Positions 9,202 through 16,769 of a stretch of DNA of 51,522 nucleotides are shown here, one piece after another. Below the pieces are notes generated by a model. It worked only from the letters and a program-made list of their open reading frames with translations, ran no database searches and was not told the origin of the DNA. Position numbers and translations under genes: made by a program. The DNA is from an uncultured Lachnospiraceae bacterium (GTDB lineage: Bacteria; Bacillota; Clostridia; Lachnospirales; Lachnospiraceae), in contig CAJTWA010000020.1 of assembly GCA_910580195.1 (NCBI GenBank), positions 21,932 through 73,453 of the forward strand, in the 5' to 3' direction. Numbering within the stretch: the stretch's first letter is position 1; every line of letters starts with the position of its first letter.

Positions 9202-9471
9202 TTACAGCGTTCTTGGGGATGAAGTTCGGAAGGGATGCCACGTTGCTTGTAGCGGGTGGCCCATGTTCCACATGCAGGGGCCTGCTGTTTTCCGCGGCAT
9301 TAGGAAAAAGAAAAAAATGACGGTGTTTTTCTGCCAAAAAAATCCATATTTCGTTATATTTAACATAATAGAATAGCTGGAACAGGGGAATACTATACAT
9401 GTTAAATAAAAAAGATAGGTACTTTTTCCTAACAGTTAGGAAATTATGTAGGAAATAATATGACTTAGCTT

Positions 9472-11376
9472 ATGTATAATAAAACCATGCAAATGAGACA
9501 GAAAAAAATTCTGGAAATTTTAAAAGAGAAAAAGGGTTGGATTACAGGGAAAGAGCTATCAACCATCTTAAGCGTTTCGGACCGGACAATCCGCAGCGAC
9601 ATGGAGCAATTAGGGAAGGCACATAAAGGCCTGATTGAATCCAGCGTGCGCTATGGCTACCGGATTACCGGGGAGATTTCCGAGGAAAGCAAACCGGAAC
9701 CCAAGGGGAATATCCCGCAGACTTCCGAGGAACGGTGCAAGTATATTATTGAAAAACTGCTGTTCAACAAACGGAAACTGAACATTTTCGATTTGCAGTA
9801 TGACATTTATGTCAGCGAATTTACGATTAAGAATGACATTAAGAAAGTGTACGAAATGCTGGAGAAGTACGATGGCATCAAACTGGTGAAAACAGGCAGC
9901 CATATTTACCTAGAGGGGAGTGAAGAAAGCAAACGCTTCGTGTACAAGGACCTGCTTGCCAATGAAACGAAAGGGAACTTTATCAACCTAAATAAGATTG
10001 ATGAGCTTTTCCCAAATTTCGACCTGATTAAAGTGAAAAATATTCTGGAGGAAATCTTTCAGAAACACAATTACCGTGCACGGGAAGAAACGTTCCCTAT
10101 GATGATGATACATGTAGGCGTTTCCATCCAGAGGATGATGGACTGCAATTATGTGGAAACCAGCCGGTGCAGCAGCGAGATTAAGGACACGCTGGAATAT
10201 AAGATTGCCACAGAGTTTTTTACAAGGGTGACAGGGGTTTTTTCCTTTGAAATCAATGAGAATGAGGTAGTCTTATTTGCAAACCTGCTCTTAGGCAGGC
10301 AAAGGCGCATGCGGTATAAGAAGGAGGACTATCTGGTACAGGCGGAGGAACTGATGCTGAAAATTGTCAGCATGGTCCGGCAGCGGTATGACATTGATTT
10401 TGCGGCTGATATGCTTTTTAAGGATGGGCTGGTGCTGCACCTGCAGAACCTGCTGGAGCGGATGCAGCTAAAGGCGGTGGCCTCCAATGTCTGCCTGTCA
10501 GAGATCAAAAGGACCTACCCCCTAGTGTTCGAGATGAGCGTATTCATTGGCCGCATTGTGGAGGAATACACGAAGTTTTCCATCTCGGAAGACGAAATTG
10601 GTTTCCTTGCTATCCACTTGGGCGCGGCCTATGACCGGCTGAACCTCAAGTATTACTACCATGTGGTGCTGATACAGCCCAACAGCAATGTGATGTCGGG
10701 GGCATGCAGCAAGAAAATCTTGGAACGCTTTGGGGAGCGGATTGTCATTGACACCGTATTAGGCTACTACGAAGCGCCGGTGATTGAGGGGCTGCGCCCA
10801 GACCTGATTATTTCTACGATACCGCTAAGCCATGAGCTGGATATCCCGACCATTATTATCAGCATGTTTGTGAATACCAGCGATGAGTATAAAATTTTTA
10901 AGGCAATCACGGACTTGGACCGGCGGCATTGCAAGACGGAGTTTAACAACTTTATCAAAGGCCTGATTCTGGAGGAATATTATTACTACAATCTGGAATG
11001 TGACACCTATGAGGAAGTCATCAGCTATATGTGCGACCGGATGTGCGAAGGCGGGCGGGTGGAGGAAGGCTTCAAGGAATCCACCTTTGAACGGGAAAAA
11101 ATGGCGTACACTTCATTCAGCTACGGCTACGCCATCCCCCATGCGCTGCACTATCTGGCAATCCATTCCACCATGGGCATTGCTATCTTAAAAAAACCGG
11201 TCCAGTGGGGGGATTATCAGGTCTGCCTTGTGCTGTTTCTGGCAATCCGGGAGGATGAGAAGGAACTCCTGAAAATTTTCTTTGACTGGTTTGGGAGTAT
11301 CTGTGACGACACATTGCTCCTGTCTAAGGTCCGGAAAGCAAAAACGGCCAAAGACTTTATAAGCTTGATTGAATAG
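9472..11376 (+). CDS. PRD-containing transcriptional regulator (LicR/MtlR-like, with EIIB- and EIIA-like domains)
   Basis: Likely the activator of the PTS locus that follows, controlled by PTS phosphorylation. Domains: DNA-binding HTH_11 at residues 5-65 ('ILSVSDRTIRSDMEQL'), a second helical segment to about 150, PRD1 about 170-280 with the phosphorylatable His in 'MIHVGVSIQRM' (His 212), PRD2 about 345-390 with 'LAIHLGAAYDRL', an EIIB-like domain about 393-480 and an EIIA (fructose/mannitol type) domain about 500-634 with 'AIPHA' near 553. The EIIB-like P-loop reads 'IQPNSNVMSG' and has no Cys at the usual active-site position, so phosphotransfer through that domain is doubtful. Length 634 aa is standard. 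Start at 9472 is the longest option; ATGs at 9487 and 9493 are possible. Ten bp separate it from the RDD gene, so they are probably co-transcribed. Confidence 0.9.
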   Translation: MYNKTMQMRQKKILEILKEKKGWITGKELSTILSVSDRTIRSDMEQLGKAHKGLIESSVRYGYRITGEISEESKPEPKGNIPQTSEERCKYIIEKLLFNKRKLNIFDLQYDIYVSEFTIKNDIKKVYEMLEKYDGIKLVKTGSHIYLEGSEESKRFVYKDLLANETKGNFINLNKIDELFPNFDLIKVKNILEEIFQKHNYRAREETFPMMMIHVGVSIQRMMDCNYVETSRCSSEIKDTLEYKIATEFFTRVTGVFSFEINENEVVLFANLLLGRQRRMRYKKEDYLVQAEELMLKIVSMVRQRYDIDFAADMLFKDGLVLHLQNLLERMQLKAVASNVCLSEIKRTYPLVFEMSVFIGRIVEEYTKFSISEDEIGFLAIHLGAAYDRLNLKYYYHVVLIQPNSNVMSGACSKKILERFGERIVIDTVLGYYEAPVIEGLRPDLIISTIPLSHELDIPTIIISMFVNTSDEYKIFKAITDLDRRHCKTEFNNFIKGLILEEYYYYNLECDTYEEVISYMCDRMCEGGRVEEGFKESTFEREKMAYTSFSYGYAIPHALHYLAIHSTMGIAILKKPVQWGDYQVCLVLFLAIREDEKELLKIFFDWFGSICDDTLLLSKVRKAKTAKDFISLIE

Positions 11377-11386
11377 AGAGGCGGAT

Positions 11387-11953
11387 ATGAAAAAAAAGAA
11401 AAACGTTGTGCCTGTACCGGAACCGGCGCCGTGGAACCGGCGGGGATTTGCCTATGTGCTGGACGGGTACTTAGGGTCAGCCTTCAGTGCAATCCCAGTG
11501 GGGCTTCTGTGGAACATGCGCACCGGGGAGGCGGCCATCAACACGGATCTGACTTTGTTTGAAGCGCCCTATGGATATCTTGCAGGGTTGCTGGGGCTGT
11601 TATTTGGCGCCATCTATTTCTTTGCCATACCCATGTGGGTATGGAAGGGGCAGACCCTTGGCAAAAGGCTGATGAACATACGCATCATCGGGGAGGACAA
11701 CAAGCCTCTTCCGGCAGGGCGCCTCGCAGTGAGGCAGCTTCTGGGGGTGATGGTGATGGAAGGGGCATTTTTGCTAACCGGCCAGTATGCCGTACAGATG
11801 CTAACCATGCTGACGTTCGGGGTAACAAAAAGGGCATTGAATTTCCTGCTGTTTGGGGTATTCCTCGTTTCCTGTTGGCTCGCCTACCGGGATGGGAAAT
11901 CCGCCCATGACATCTGGGCAAAAAGCAAGGTAGCTGATGCAAAAGAAGGTTAG
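11387..11953 (+). CDS. RDD-family membrane protein
   Basis: A 188-aa membrane protein with the RDD domain: 'RRGFAYVLDGYLGS' near residue 18 (the family's R-x-x-A-xx-D motif), about three or four hydrophobic helices, and a C-terminal 'RDGKSAHDIWAKS' that matches the family's end. The intervening 'WKGQTLGKRLMNIRI' is also diagnostic. Function of RDD proteins is mostly unknown; some are linked to transport or ion homeostasis. The start ATG at 11387 is chosen over an upstream in-frame TTG because GAGAGGCGG lies just before it. It follows the PRD regulator by 10 bp and precedes the PTS genes by 140 bp. Its membership of the PTS pathway is only suggested by position. Confidence 0.88.
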   Translation: MKKKKNVVPVPEPAPWNRRGFAYVLDGYLGSAFSAIPVGLLWNMRTGEAAINTDLTLFEAPYGYLAGLLGLLFGAIYFFAIPMWVWKGQTLGKRLMNIRIIGEDNKPLPAGRLAVRQLLGVMVMEGAFLLTGQYAVQMLTMLTFGVTKRALNFLLFGVFLVSCWLAYRDGKSAHDIWAKSKVADAKEG

Positions 11954-12093
11954 GGGCATTGCCCGGGATATGCACGGATTAGGATGCGGCAAAGAAGGCG
12001 GAAGGCCAGAAAGGCATGCCTATATCTGGGAATAAGGTAACAGACCATATGGATATGGTATGGAACATAAATAAAAAGGAGGTATTAGGTGCA

Positions 12094-12396
12094 ATGGAAG
12101 ATATGGAAATGATCTGTTTTAAGATTATCTCTGCGGTAGGGGAGGCTAAGAGCGATTACATCTCCGCTATAGAAGCCGCAAAAAAAGGCGATTTTGACAA
12201 AGCCGAGGAAGCCATGAAGCACGGGGCTGCCTGTTATGTCAACGGGCACAAGGAACATGCAGGGCTGATTTCTAAGGAGGCAAGCGGCGAGAAAACCGAT
12301 GTCTGCCTGCTGCTGATGCATGCAGAGGACCAGCTAATGGCTGCAGAAACGATTAAATTATTGGCTTCAGAGTTAATAGAACTGTACAAAAAATAA
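12094..12396 (+). CDS. PTS Lac/cellobiose-family EIIA component
   Basis: Cytoplasmic phosphocarrier that accepts phosphate from HPr and hands it to the EIIB encoded at 13349. A 100-aa all-helical protein of normal family length. The phospho-acceptor is His 76 in 'LLMHAEDQLM', and the metal-binding Asp of the trimer core is in the same motif (Asp 79). The start at 12094 is chosen because AGGAGG at 12077-12082 precedes it and MEDMEMIC aligns with family N-termini; upstream in-frame ATGs would add a non-homologous extension. First gene of the PTS block, 22 bp before the TIM-barrel-like gene, so very probably in one operon with it, IIB and IIC. Confidence 0.95.
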   Translation: MEDMEMICFKIISAVGEAKSDYISAIEAAKKGDFDKAEEAMKHGAACYVNGHKEHAGLISKEASGEKTDVCLLLMHAEDQLMAAETIKLLASELIELYKK

Positions 12397-12418
12397 AGAT
12401 TTTATGTAAGGATGGAAT

Positions 12419-13330
12419 ATGAAAAGGCTATTGGACTGTTTTGCTTCAGATTTGAAGAAAATGGATAAAAAGGAGATTTTGGAAAGTATCCGGGCAAGCG
12501 AGGGAAGGATTATCTGTGCAGAAACCACATTGGTTTCAGACCGCCCTATCCTAGAGGACGTAAGCGACGCAGAATTAAAAAGCTGCCTGGGGGCAGATAT
12601 GATTTTGTATAATTGGCTGGATGTTTTTCATCCGTCTATCCCTTCCGTTGTGGCTGAAAATGCAGAAAATGCTATCAGGGAAGTCAAGAAACTGACGGGA
12701 AGGCTCATAGGCGTGAATTTGGAACCAGTTGATGAAGGCGCCAAGACAATGGGGGAAATCCACAAAATTTCCCAAGGGCGCCAGGCAAGCGCCAGGTCTG
12801 CTAAGCAGGCAGTAAAAATTGGCTTGGATTATATTCTATTGACAGGAAACCCAGGCACAGGCGTGACAAATAAGGAGATTATCAATTCCTTAAAATCAAT
12901 CAAAGAAGCCTGCGGAGATGAAATTATATTGATGGCAGGGAAAATGCATGCTGCTGGAAGCCCAGAAGATGCGGGGGAAAAGATTATCAGCAAAGAATTG
13001 ATAAAACAATTTGCTGAAGCTGGTGCAGACGTTATCTGCATACCTGCCCCCGGGACAGTTCCGGGCATTAGCGAGCAGTTTGTCAGGGAAATGATTTCCT
13101 ATGCACATTCTATAGGGGCACTTACCATGACGGCAATCGGGACTTCACAGGAAGGGGCAGGCAAAGAAACCATTTGCAAGATTGCTTTAATGTGTAAAAT
13201 GTGCGGGGCGGATATCCATCATATCGGGGACGCCAACGTTGATAACACAGATAACCTTATTTTTTATGGTTATACAGTCAGGGGAGTAAGGCATACGCTA
13301 AAAAGTATGGCCAAATCACCCAATAGGTAG
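12419..13330 (+). CDS. Uncharacterised PTS-associated TIM-barrel-like protein
   Basis: I recognise this as the roughly 300-aa family found beside Lac-type PTS genes and often mislabelled 'haloacid dehalogenase-like hydrolase' (I believe it is DUF7916). No HAD DxDx motif is present. What is visible is an alternating beta/alpha pattern with Gly-rich turns consistent with a barrel: 'GADMILYNWLDVFHP', 'LIGVNLEPVD', 'DYILLTGNPGTGVTN', 'IILMAGKMHAAG', 'ADVICIPAPGTVPG', 'GALTMTAIGTSQEGAG', 'GADIHHIGD'. The PGTG and PGT loops and the late His pair suggest phosphate and substrate binding at the C-terminal strand ends, as in sugar-phosphate aldolase/epimerase-like barrels; that is inference. It sits between IIA and IIB (gaps 22 and 18 bp), so it probably acts on the phosphorylated import product. 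Confidence 0.8.
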   Translation: MKRLLDCFASDLKKMDKKEILESIRASEGRIICAETTLVSDRPILEDVSDAELKSCLGADMILYNWLDVFHPSIPSVVAENAENAIREVKKLTGRLIGVNLEPVDEGAKTMGEIHKISQGRQASARSAKQAVKIGLDYILLTGNPGTGVTNKEIINSLKSIKEACGDEIILMAGKMHAAGSPEDAGEKIISKELIKQFAEAGADVICIPAPGTVPGISEQFVREMISYAHSIGALTMTAIGTSQEGAGKETICKIALMCKMCGADIHHIGDANVDNTDNLIFYGYTVRGVRHTLKSMAKSPNR

Positions 13331-13348
13331 GAAGGAGGACCAAAAACC

Positions 13349-13672
13349 ATGAAAAGATTTTATTTATTCTGCAACGCAGGAATGTCCACCAGCCTTCTGG
13401 CAAGCAAAATGCAGAAGACTGCGGACGCAAACAAACTGCCGATTGAAATTAAGGCATTCTCAGACTCACAGATGGGGGATATTGTCAATGAGTTCAACCC
13501 AGAAGTCATTCTCTTGGGGCCCCAAGTAAAGCATCTGTATGAAAAAGTTTCAGAACGCTATGGGCAGGACCATCTTGTTGCGGTGATTGACAGCACAGAT
13601 TACGGCAACATGGACGGGGAACGGGTGCTGAAAAAAGCAATGAAGATGTACAAAGAAAGCAAAGGAAAGTAG
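13349..13672 (+). CDS. PTS Lac/cellobiose-family EIIB component
   Basis: Cytoplasmic phosphotransfer domain, phosphorylated on Cys 8 in 'LFCNAGMSTSLLASKM', the standard P-loop of the family, and donating to the sugar bound by EIIC. Length 107 aa is typical. The later 'EVILLGPQVKHLY' strand-loop is also standard. A good GGAAGGAGG ribosome binding site precedes the ATG; 13 bp separate the stop from the IIC start, so expression is coupled. Confidence 0.95.
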   Translation: MKRFYLFCNAGMSTSLLASKMQKTADANKLPIEIKAFSDSQMGDIVNEFNPEVILLGPQVKHLYEKVSERYGQDHLVAVIDSTDYGNMDGERVLKKAMKMYKESKGK

Positions 13673-13685
13673 AGGAAAGTAAGTT

Positions 13686-15038
13686 ATGATGCAAAAACTT
13701 GAAAAGTTCTTGATGCCAGTGGCGAATACGCTGTCCAAGAACAAAGTATTGTCCGCTATCCGGGATGGTTTTCTGGTAACAGTCCCCATCACCATTGTGG
13801 GTTCTATTTTCCTTTTGATTGCCAACTTCCCGCTGGAAGGATTCTTAAACCTGATGACTTCCGTCTTTGGGGAAGGCTGGGATGCGTACCTAGGAAGGGT
13901 ATCCGCCATCGCATTTGACTGCGTAGCTGTCCTTGGCGTATTGAGCATTGGGTATTGCTATGCAAGGGAAAAAGGCCTTGAAAACCGGATTGGCGGCGCG
14001 GTAGTAGCGCTGGTGTGCTTTTTGATTATCACCCCCCAGAAAGCGTTTGTAGAAGTAGAAGGGGCCACAGAAGCTGCATCTTTCAGCGGGTTCCAGTTTA
14101 CCTTCTTAGGGACGGCAGGGATGTTCTTAGCCATGATAACGGCTATCCTGTCGGTTGAGATTTACGCATGGGCAATTAGGAAAAAGCTTGTAATTAAAAT
14201 GCCGGACGGCGTGCCGCCCGCAGTTATGGAATCTTTTGCATCCCTGATTCCTTCTGCCATTGCAATGACTATATTCTTTGTGGTAGGCATTATCTTTGAC
14301 CATACCTCCTTTGAATATGTCCATTACTTTATTTACAAAGTACTGCAGGCGCCCCTTGTTGGGCTTGGCAGGCTGTCAGGGTTCGAGGTTATTTACCAGT
14401 TCCTGTCCACCTTGTTCTGGTTCTTCGGCATCAACGGCCCGGCCGTTACCAATACCATTTTCAGCCCGATACATAAGGTGCTGACAGTGGAGAACTATGA
14501 AGCAGCGCAGGCAGGACTTGAAATGACAAATATCTTTACGGCAGGCTTCTCCGATTTCTTCTGTAACTTCGGAGGCGGCGGGTCTACCTTGGGCCTTGTC
14601 ATCATGATGGCATTCCTTGGGAAATCCAACCGTATGAAGACCTTGGGCAAGCTGTCCTTGCCAGCCGGGATTTTCGGCATTAACGAACCATTGATTTTCG
14701 GCCTTCCGATTGTGCTGAACCCATTGATGGCAATTCCGTTTATCTTGGTGCCGGTGATCAATACAATTATTGGGTACTTGGCTACAGTTTCAGGGATTAT
14801 GCCCATTACCTTGGGCGTACAGCTGCCATGGACCTGCCCCATTTTCTTCTCGGGCTTCTTGGTTACAGGTTCCATCATGGGAACCCTTGTCCAGGCCGTA
14901 CAGCTTGTGGTAGACGTCCTTGTTTATTATCCGTTCTTCAAGCTGCTTGACACCCGGTATATGGACGATGAGAAGAAGAAGGAAGGGCAGACAGACGACA
15001 TTGATGATTTGTCCTTTGACGATTTGGAATTTGATTAA
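13686..15038 (+). CDS. PTS Lac/cellobiose-family EIIC permease
   Basis: Integral membrane sugar channel of the Lac-type PTS (450 aa, about ten hydrophobic segments). Diagnostic family motifs are present: 'MPDGVPPAVMESFASLIP' near residue 170 and 'FGINEPLIFGLPIVLNP' near 330, which contains the conserved Glu of the sugar-binding site. The C-terminal tail is charged ('DDIDDLSFDDLEFD') and probably cytoplasmic. Known relatives import cellobiose, chitobiose, lactose or MurNAc-like disaccharides; specificity cannot be read from sequence alone. Two in-frame ATGs are adjacent (13686, 13689); GAGGAAAG precedes them. Confidence 0.95.
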   Translation: MMQKLEKFLMPVANTLSKNKVLSAIRDGFLVTVPITIVGSIFLLIANFPLEGFLNLMTSVFGEGWDAYLGRVSAIAFDCVAVLGVLSIGYCYAREKGLENRIGGAVVALVCFLIITPQKAFVEVEGATEAASFSGFQFTFLGTAGMFLAMITAILSVEIYAWAIRKKLVIKMPDGVPPAVMESFASLIPSAIAMTIFFVVGIIFDHTSFEYVHYFIYKVLQAPLVGLGRLSGFEVIYQFLSTLFWFFGINGPAVTNTIFSPIHKVLTVENYEAAQAGLEMTNIFTAGFSDFFCNFGGGGSTLGLVIMMAFLGKSNRMKTLGKLSLPAGIFGINEPLIFGLPIVLNPLMAIPFILVPVINTIIGYLATVSGIMPITLGVQLPWTCPIFFSGFLVTGSIMGTLVQAVQLVVDVLVYYPFFKLLDTRYMDDEKKKEGQTDDIDDLSFDDLEFD

Positions 15039-15045
15039 AACGCCA

Positions 15046-15120
15046 GTAACATAAGGCAGCCGTGCAGTGCCCCGGCGCGCGGGGGAAAAGCGCGCCCGGG
15101 CGTTGCCGGGCTTGAATTGG
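15046..15120. repeat. GC-rich hairpin spacer in the PTS operon
   Basis: The gap between IIC and the GrdB-like gene contains GCGCGC arms with flanking CCCCGG and CCCGGG segments, forming a strong hairpin with no following T run. It could protect the IIC 3' end or act as a processing site. No gene is present. Confidence 0.4.
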
Positions 15121-15135
15121 AACAGGAGATGGATG

Positions 15136-15660
15136 ATGAATATCGTATTAATTTTTGACCAAGGGCTGGCGGGAGCCGGCGGGAAATCCAACCCAAACGT
15201 AGGGCTGACAGCCGTAAAAGGCGGCGTTGGATCAGCGCTTATGATGGAATCCCACTTTGAGAAAATTGGGGCCAAGGTAGCGGCAACCCTCTACTGCGGC
15301 AATGAGTATTTCCTGAACAATCAGGAAGAGGTCGTAACAAAGATGACGGCAATGGTGAAAAAGGTAAAGCCGGACTTCGTCGTATGCGGCCCCTGCTTTA
15401 ATTTCCCCGATTATGCAAAAATGGCGGCCATGATTTCGGCTAACATTTTAGAAAAGACAGATTTTAAGTCCTGCGCGATGATGTCTGTGGAAAATGGGGA
15501 TACGATTGCGGATTACAAGGATAAGACGCCAATTGTAAAAATGCCGAAAAAAGGCGGGACTGGGCTGAACGACAGTTTTGCAGACTTATGCGACCTGATT
15601 GACGCCACAGTCAAAGGCTCCAGCGAACTGGAAAGCATTAAGGAACGTATCTGCTATTAA
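15136..15660 (+). CDS. GrdB-like single-domain protein (glycine/sarcosine/betaine reductase component B relative)
   Basis: A 174-aa protein matching only the N-terminal half of GrdB-type subunits: 'FDQGLAGAGGKSNPNVG' (compare the FAGIGGEE loop), 'GAKVAATLYCGNEYF', 'KPDFVVCGPCFNFPDY' (compare AGPAFNAGRY) and the C-terminal 'KGGTGLNDSFADLCDL'. Full GrdB has a selenocysteine in its second half; this protein lacks that half, and no in-frame TGA or remnant follows. So it is probably a stand-alone binding or scaffold domain, or a partner of an unknown enzyme, rather than a reductase. Start at 15136 (second of two adjacent ATGs) gives a 7-nt spacing to AGGAG; the frame continues upstream without homology. 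Located between IIC and the M42-like genes. Confidence 0.75.
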   Translation: MNIVLIFDQGLAGAGGKSNPNVGLTAVKGGVGSALMMESHFEKIGAKVAATLYCGNEYFLNNQEEVVTKMTAMVKKVKPDFVVCGPCFNFPDYAKMAAMISANILEKTDFKSCAMMSVENGDTIADYKDKTPIVKMPKKGGTGLNDSFADLCDLIDATVKGSSELESIKERICY

Positions 15661-15684
15661 ATAGGAATGAAGAGGGCTGGTGGT

Positions 15685-15731
15685 GCCGGGACAAACGCAA
15701 CGTTTTTGCTTCTGGCATCCCCGGCTTTTTA
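15685..15731 (+). terminator. Possible intra-operon attenuator
   Basis: GCCGGG (15685-15690) pairs with CCCGGC (15720-15725), followed by TTTTT, with a nested GCAA/TTGC hairpin between. It stands just before the ribosome binding site of the first M42-like gene, so it may partially terminate transcription between the PTS and peptidase halves of the operon. A competing TGCC/GGCA pairing is possible. Confidence 0.5.
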
Positions 15732-15743
15732 AAAAGGAGAAGT

Positions 15744-16769
15744 ATGGACAAGGAAAGATTAAAACTCTTATGTAACAGCTTTGGGGTCAGCAGCGGGGAA
15801 CAGCCGGTAGCCCGCATTTTAAAGGATGGTTACGGCGCATTGTGCGATGAGTTAAAATACGACCGCCTAGGATCTGTTTTTGGCATCAAGAAATCAAAGA
15901 ACCCGAAGGCTGCCACCCTTATGGTTGCCTCCCCGTTAGATGAAGTAGGCCTGATGGTTTCAGAGGTAAAGAAGGATGGGACCTTGGCCTTTATCCCATT
16001 GGAAGGCGTTGCCTTAAATTCCCTCCTACACCAGCGGGTGCGCATCCTCACAAGGGAGGATACGTATATTGACGGCGTGGTTGGCATGGATAAGAAGGCC
16101 TTGGAGGATTCCTGCGAAATCAAGGGGGCAGATGATTTATTCATTACCTGCGGCTTAAGCGGCGAAGAAGCAAAAGAGCAGATCCATCCGGGGGATTTGG
16201 TAGGCTATGCTTCCCCGTATGCAGAGCAGGGCGGGACTGTGATGGCAAAAGCATTATTCCCCCGGGTACTCAACGAAGTTACTTTGGAACTGTTAGAGCG
16301 TGTGAAGGATGCGGAATTTGATTTCCATTTGGCAGTAGGCGGCGTTGCCCAGTCTGTCATCGGATACCGGGGGACCAAGACGGCCACTTATGTGGTACGG
16401 CCGGACGCAGCCATTGCCCTTACGGCATTTGACACCGCAAAACGGAAAATCCAGCTGGGGGATCAGGTAATCTTAGGCTATTACGACCGCCAGATGCTGC
16501 CTTCCCAAGCCTTCCTTAAGGATTTTTCCGCACAGTCAGGGGCAAAGCCGTATTTCGGCCTGATGGGCAACGATGGTTCCTTTATCCACAAGACCCTAAA
16601 GGGAACCCCAGCCATCAGCATGGGCATTGCCGTGGACCATCTGGGGAGCGCCAATGAGATTTGCAAGGCAAGCGACGTGGACGCCCTTGTGGATGCGCTG
16701 GCTGCTTACCTGCAAACCTTAGGTTCCGGAAAAATTGCAGAGTTTGGGATGGGTGACAGAAATGATTAA
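15744..16769 (+). CDS. M42-family peptidase homologue lacking the metal ligands (pseudo-enzyme)
   Basis: 341 aa with the overall M42 (TET aminopeptidase) layout, aligning with the next gene along its length. The five metal-ligand or catalytic sites are all altered: A-H-M-DEVG is here S-P-L-DEVG, AFDDR is ALFPR, VQEEPGLRG is AQSVIGYRG, AIDTT is ALTAF, and the late His of 'MIHTGD' is absent. The surrounding framework (GDLVGYASPY, the dimerisation-domain strands, 'GNDGSFIHKTLKGTPAISMGI') is kept, so it is probably a folded, expressed protein, not a decaying gene. It overlaps the active paralogue by 8 bp, implying coupled translation and a mixed complex. M42 enzymes form large tetrahedral assemblies, and mixed ones are known in archaea. 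GGAG ribosome binding site 9 nt before ATG. Confidence 0.8.
   Translation: MDKERLKLLCNSFGVSSGEQPVARILKDGYGALCDELKYDRLGSVFGIKKSKNPKAATLMVASPLDEVGLMVSEVKKDGTLAFIPLEGVALNSLLHQRVRILTREDTYIDGVVGMDKKALEDSCEIKGADDLFITCGLSGEEAKEQIHPGDLVGYASPYAEQGGTVMAKALFPRVLNEVTLELLERVKDAEFDFHLAVGGVAQSVIGYRGTKTATYVVRPDAAIALTAFDTAKRKIQLGDQVILGYYDRQMLPSQAFLKDFSAQSGAKPYFGLMGNDGSFIHKTLKGTPAISMGIAVDHLGSANEICKASDVDALVDALAAYLQTLGSGKIAEFGMGDRND

Larger units (their letters stand above)
9000..9471. other. 472-bp intergenic region after nifJ
   Basis: Contains the nifJ terminator, a 46/45-bp tandem repeat, a degenerate R1 repeat block (to about 9265), then an AT-rich 200 bp before the PRD regulator. A TATAAT-like hexamer at 9475-9480 falls inside the regulator's first codons, so either it is fortuitous or translation starts at the next in-frame ATG (9487 or 9493). 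No gene is supported. Confidence 0.5.

Noticed and set aside
9475..9480. TATAAT as the promoter of the PRD regulator
   Set aside because: It lies inside the predicted start codons and has no -35; kept only as a note on start choice.
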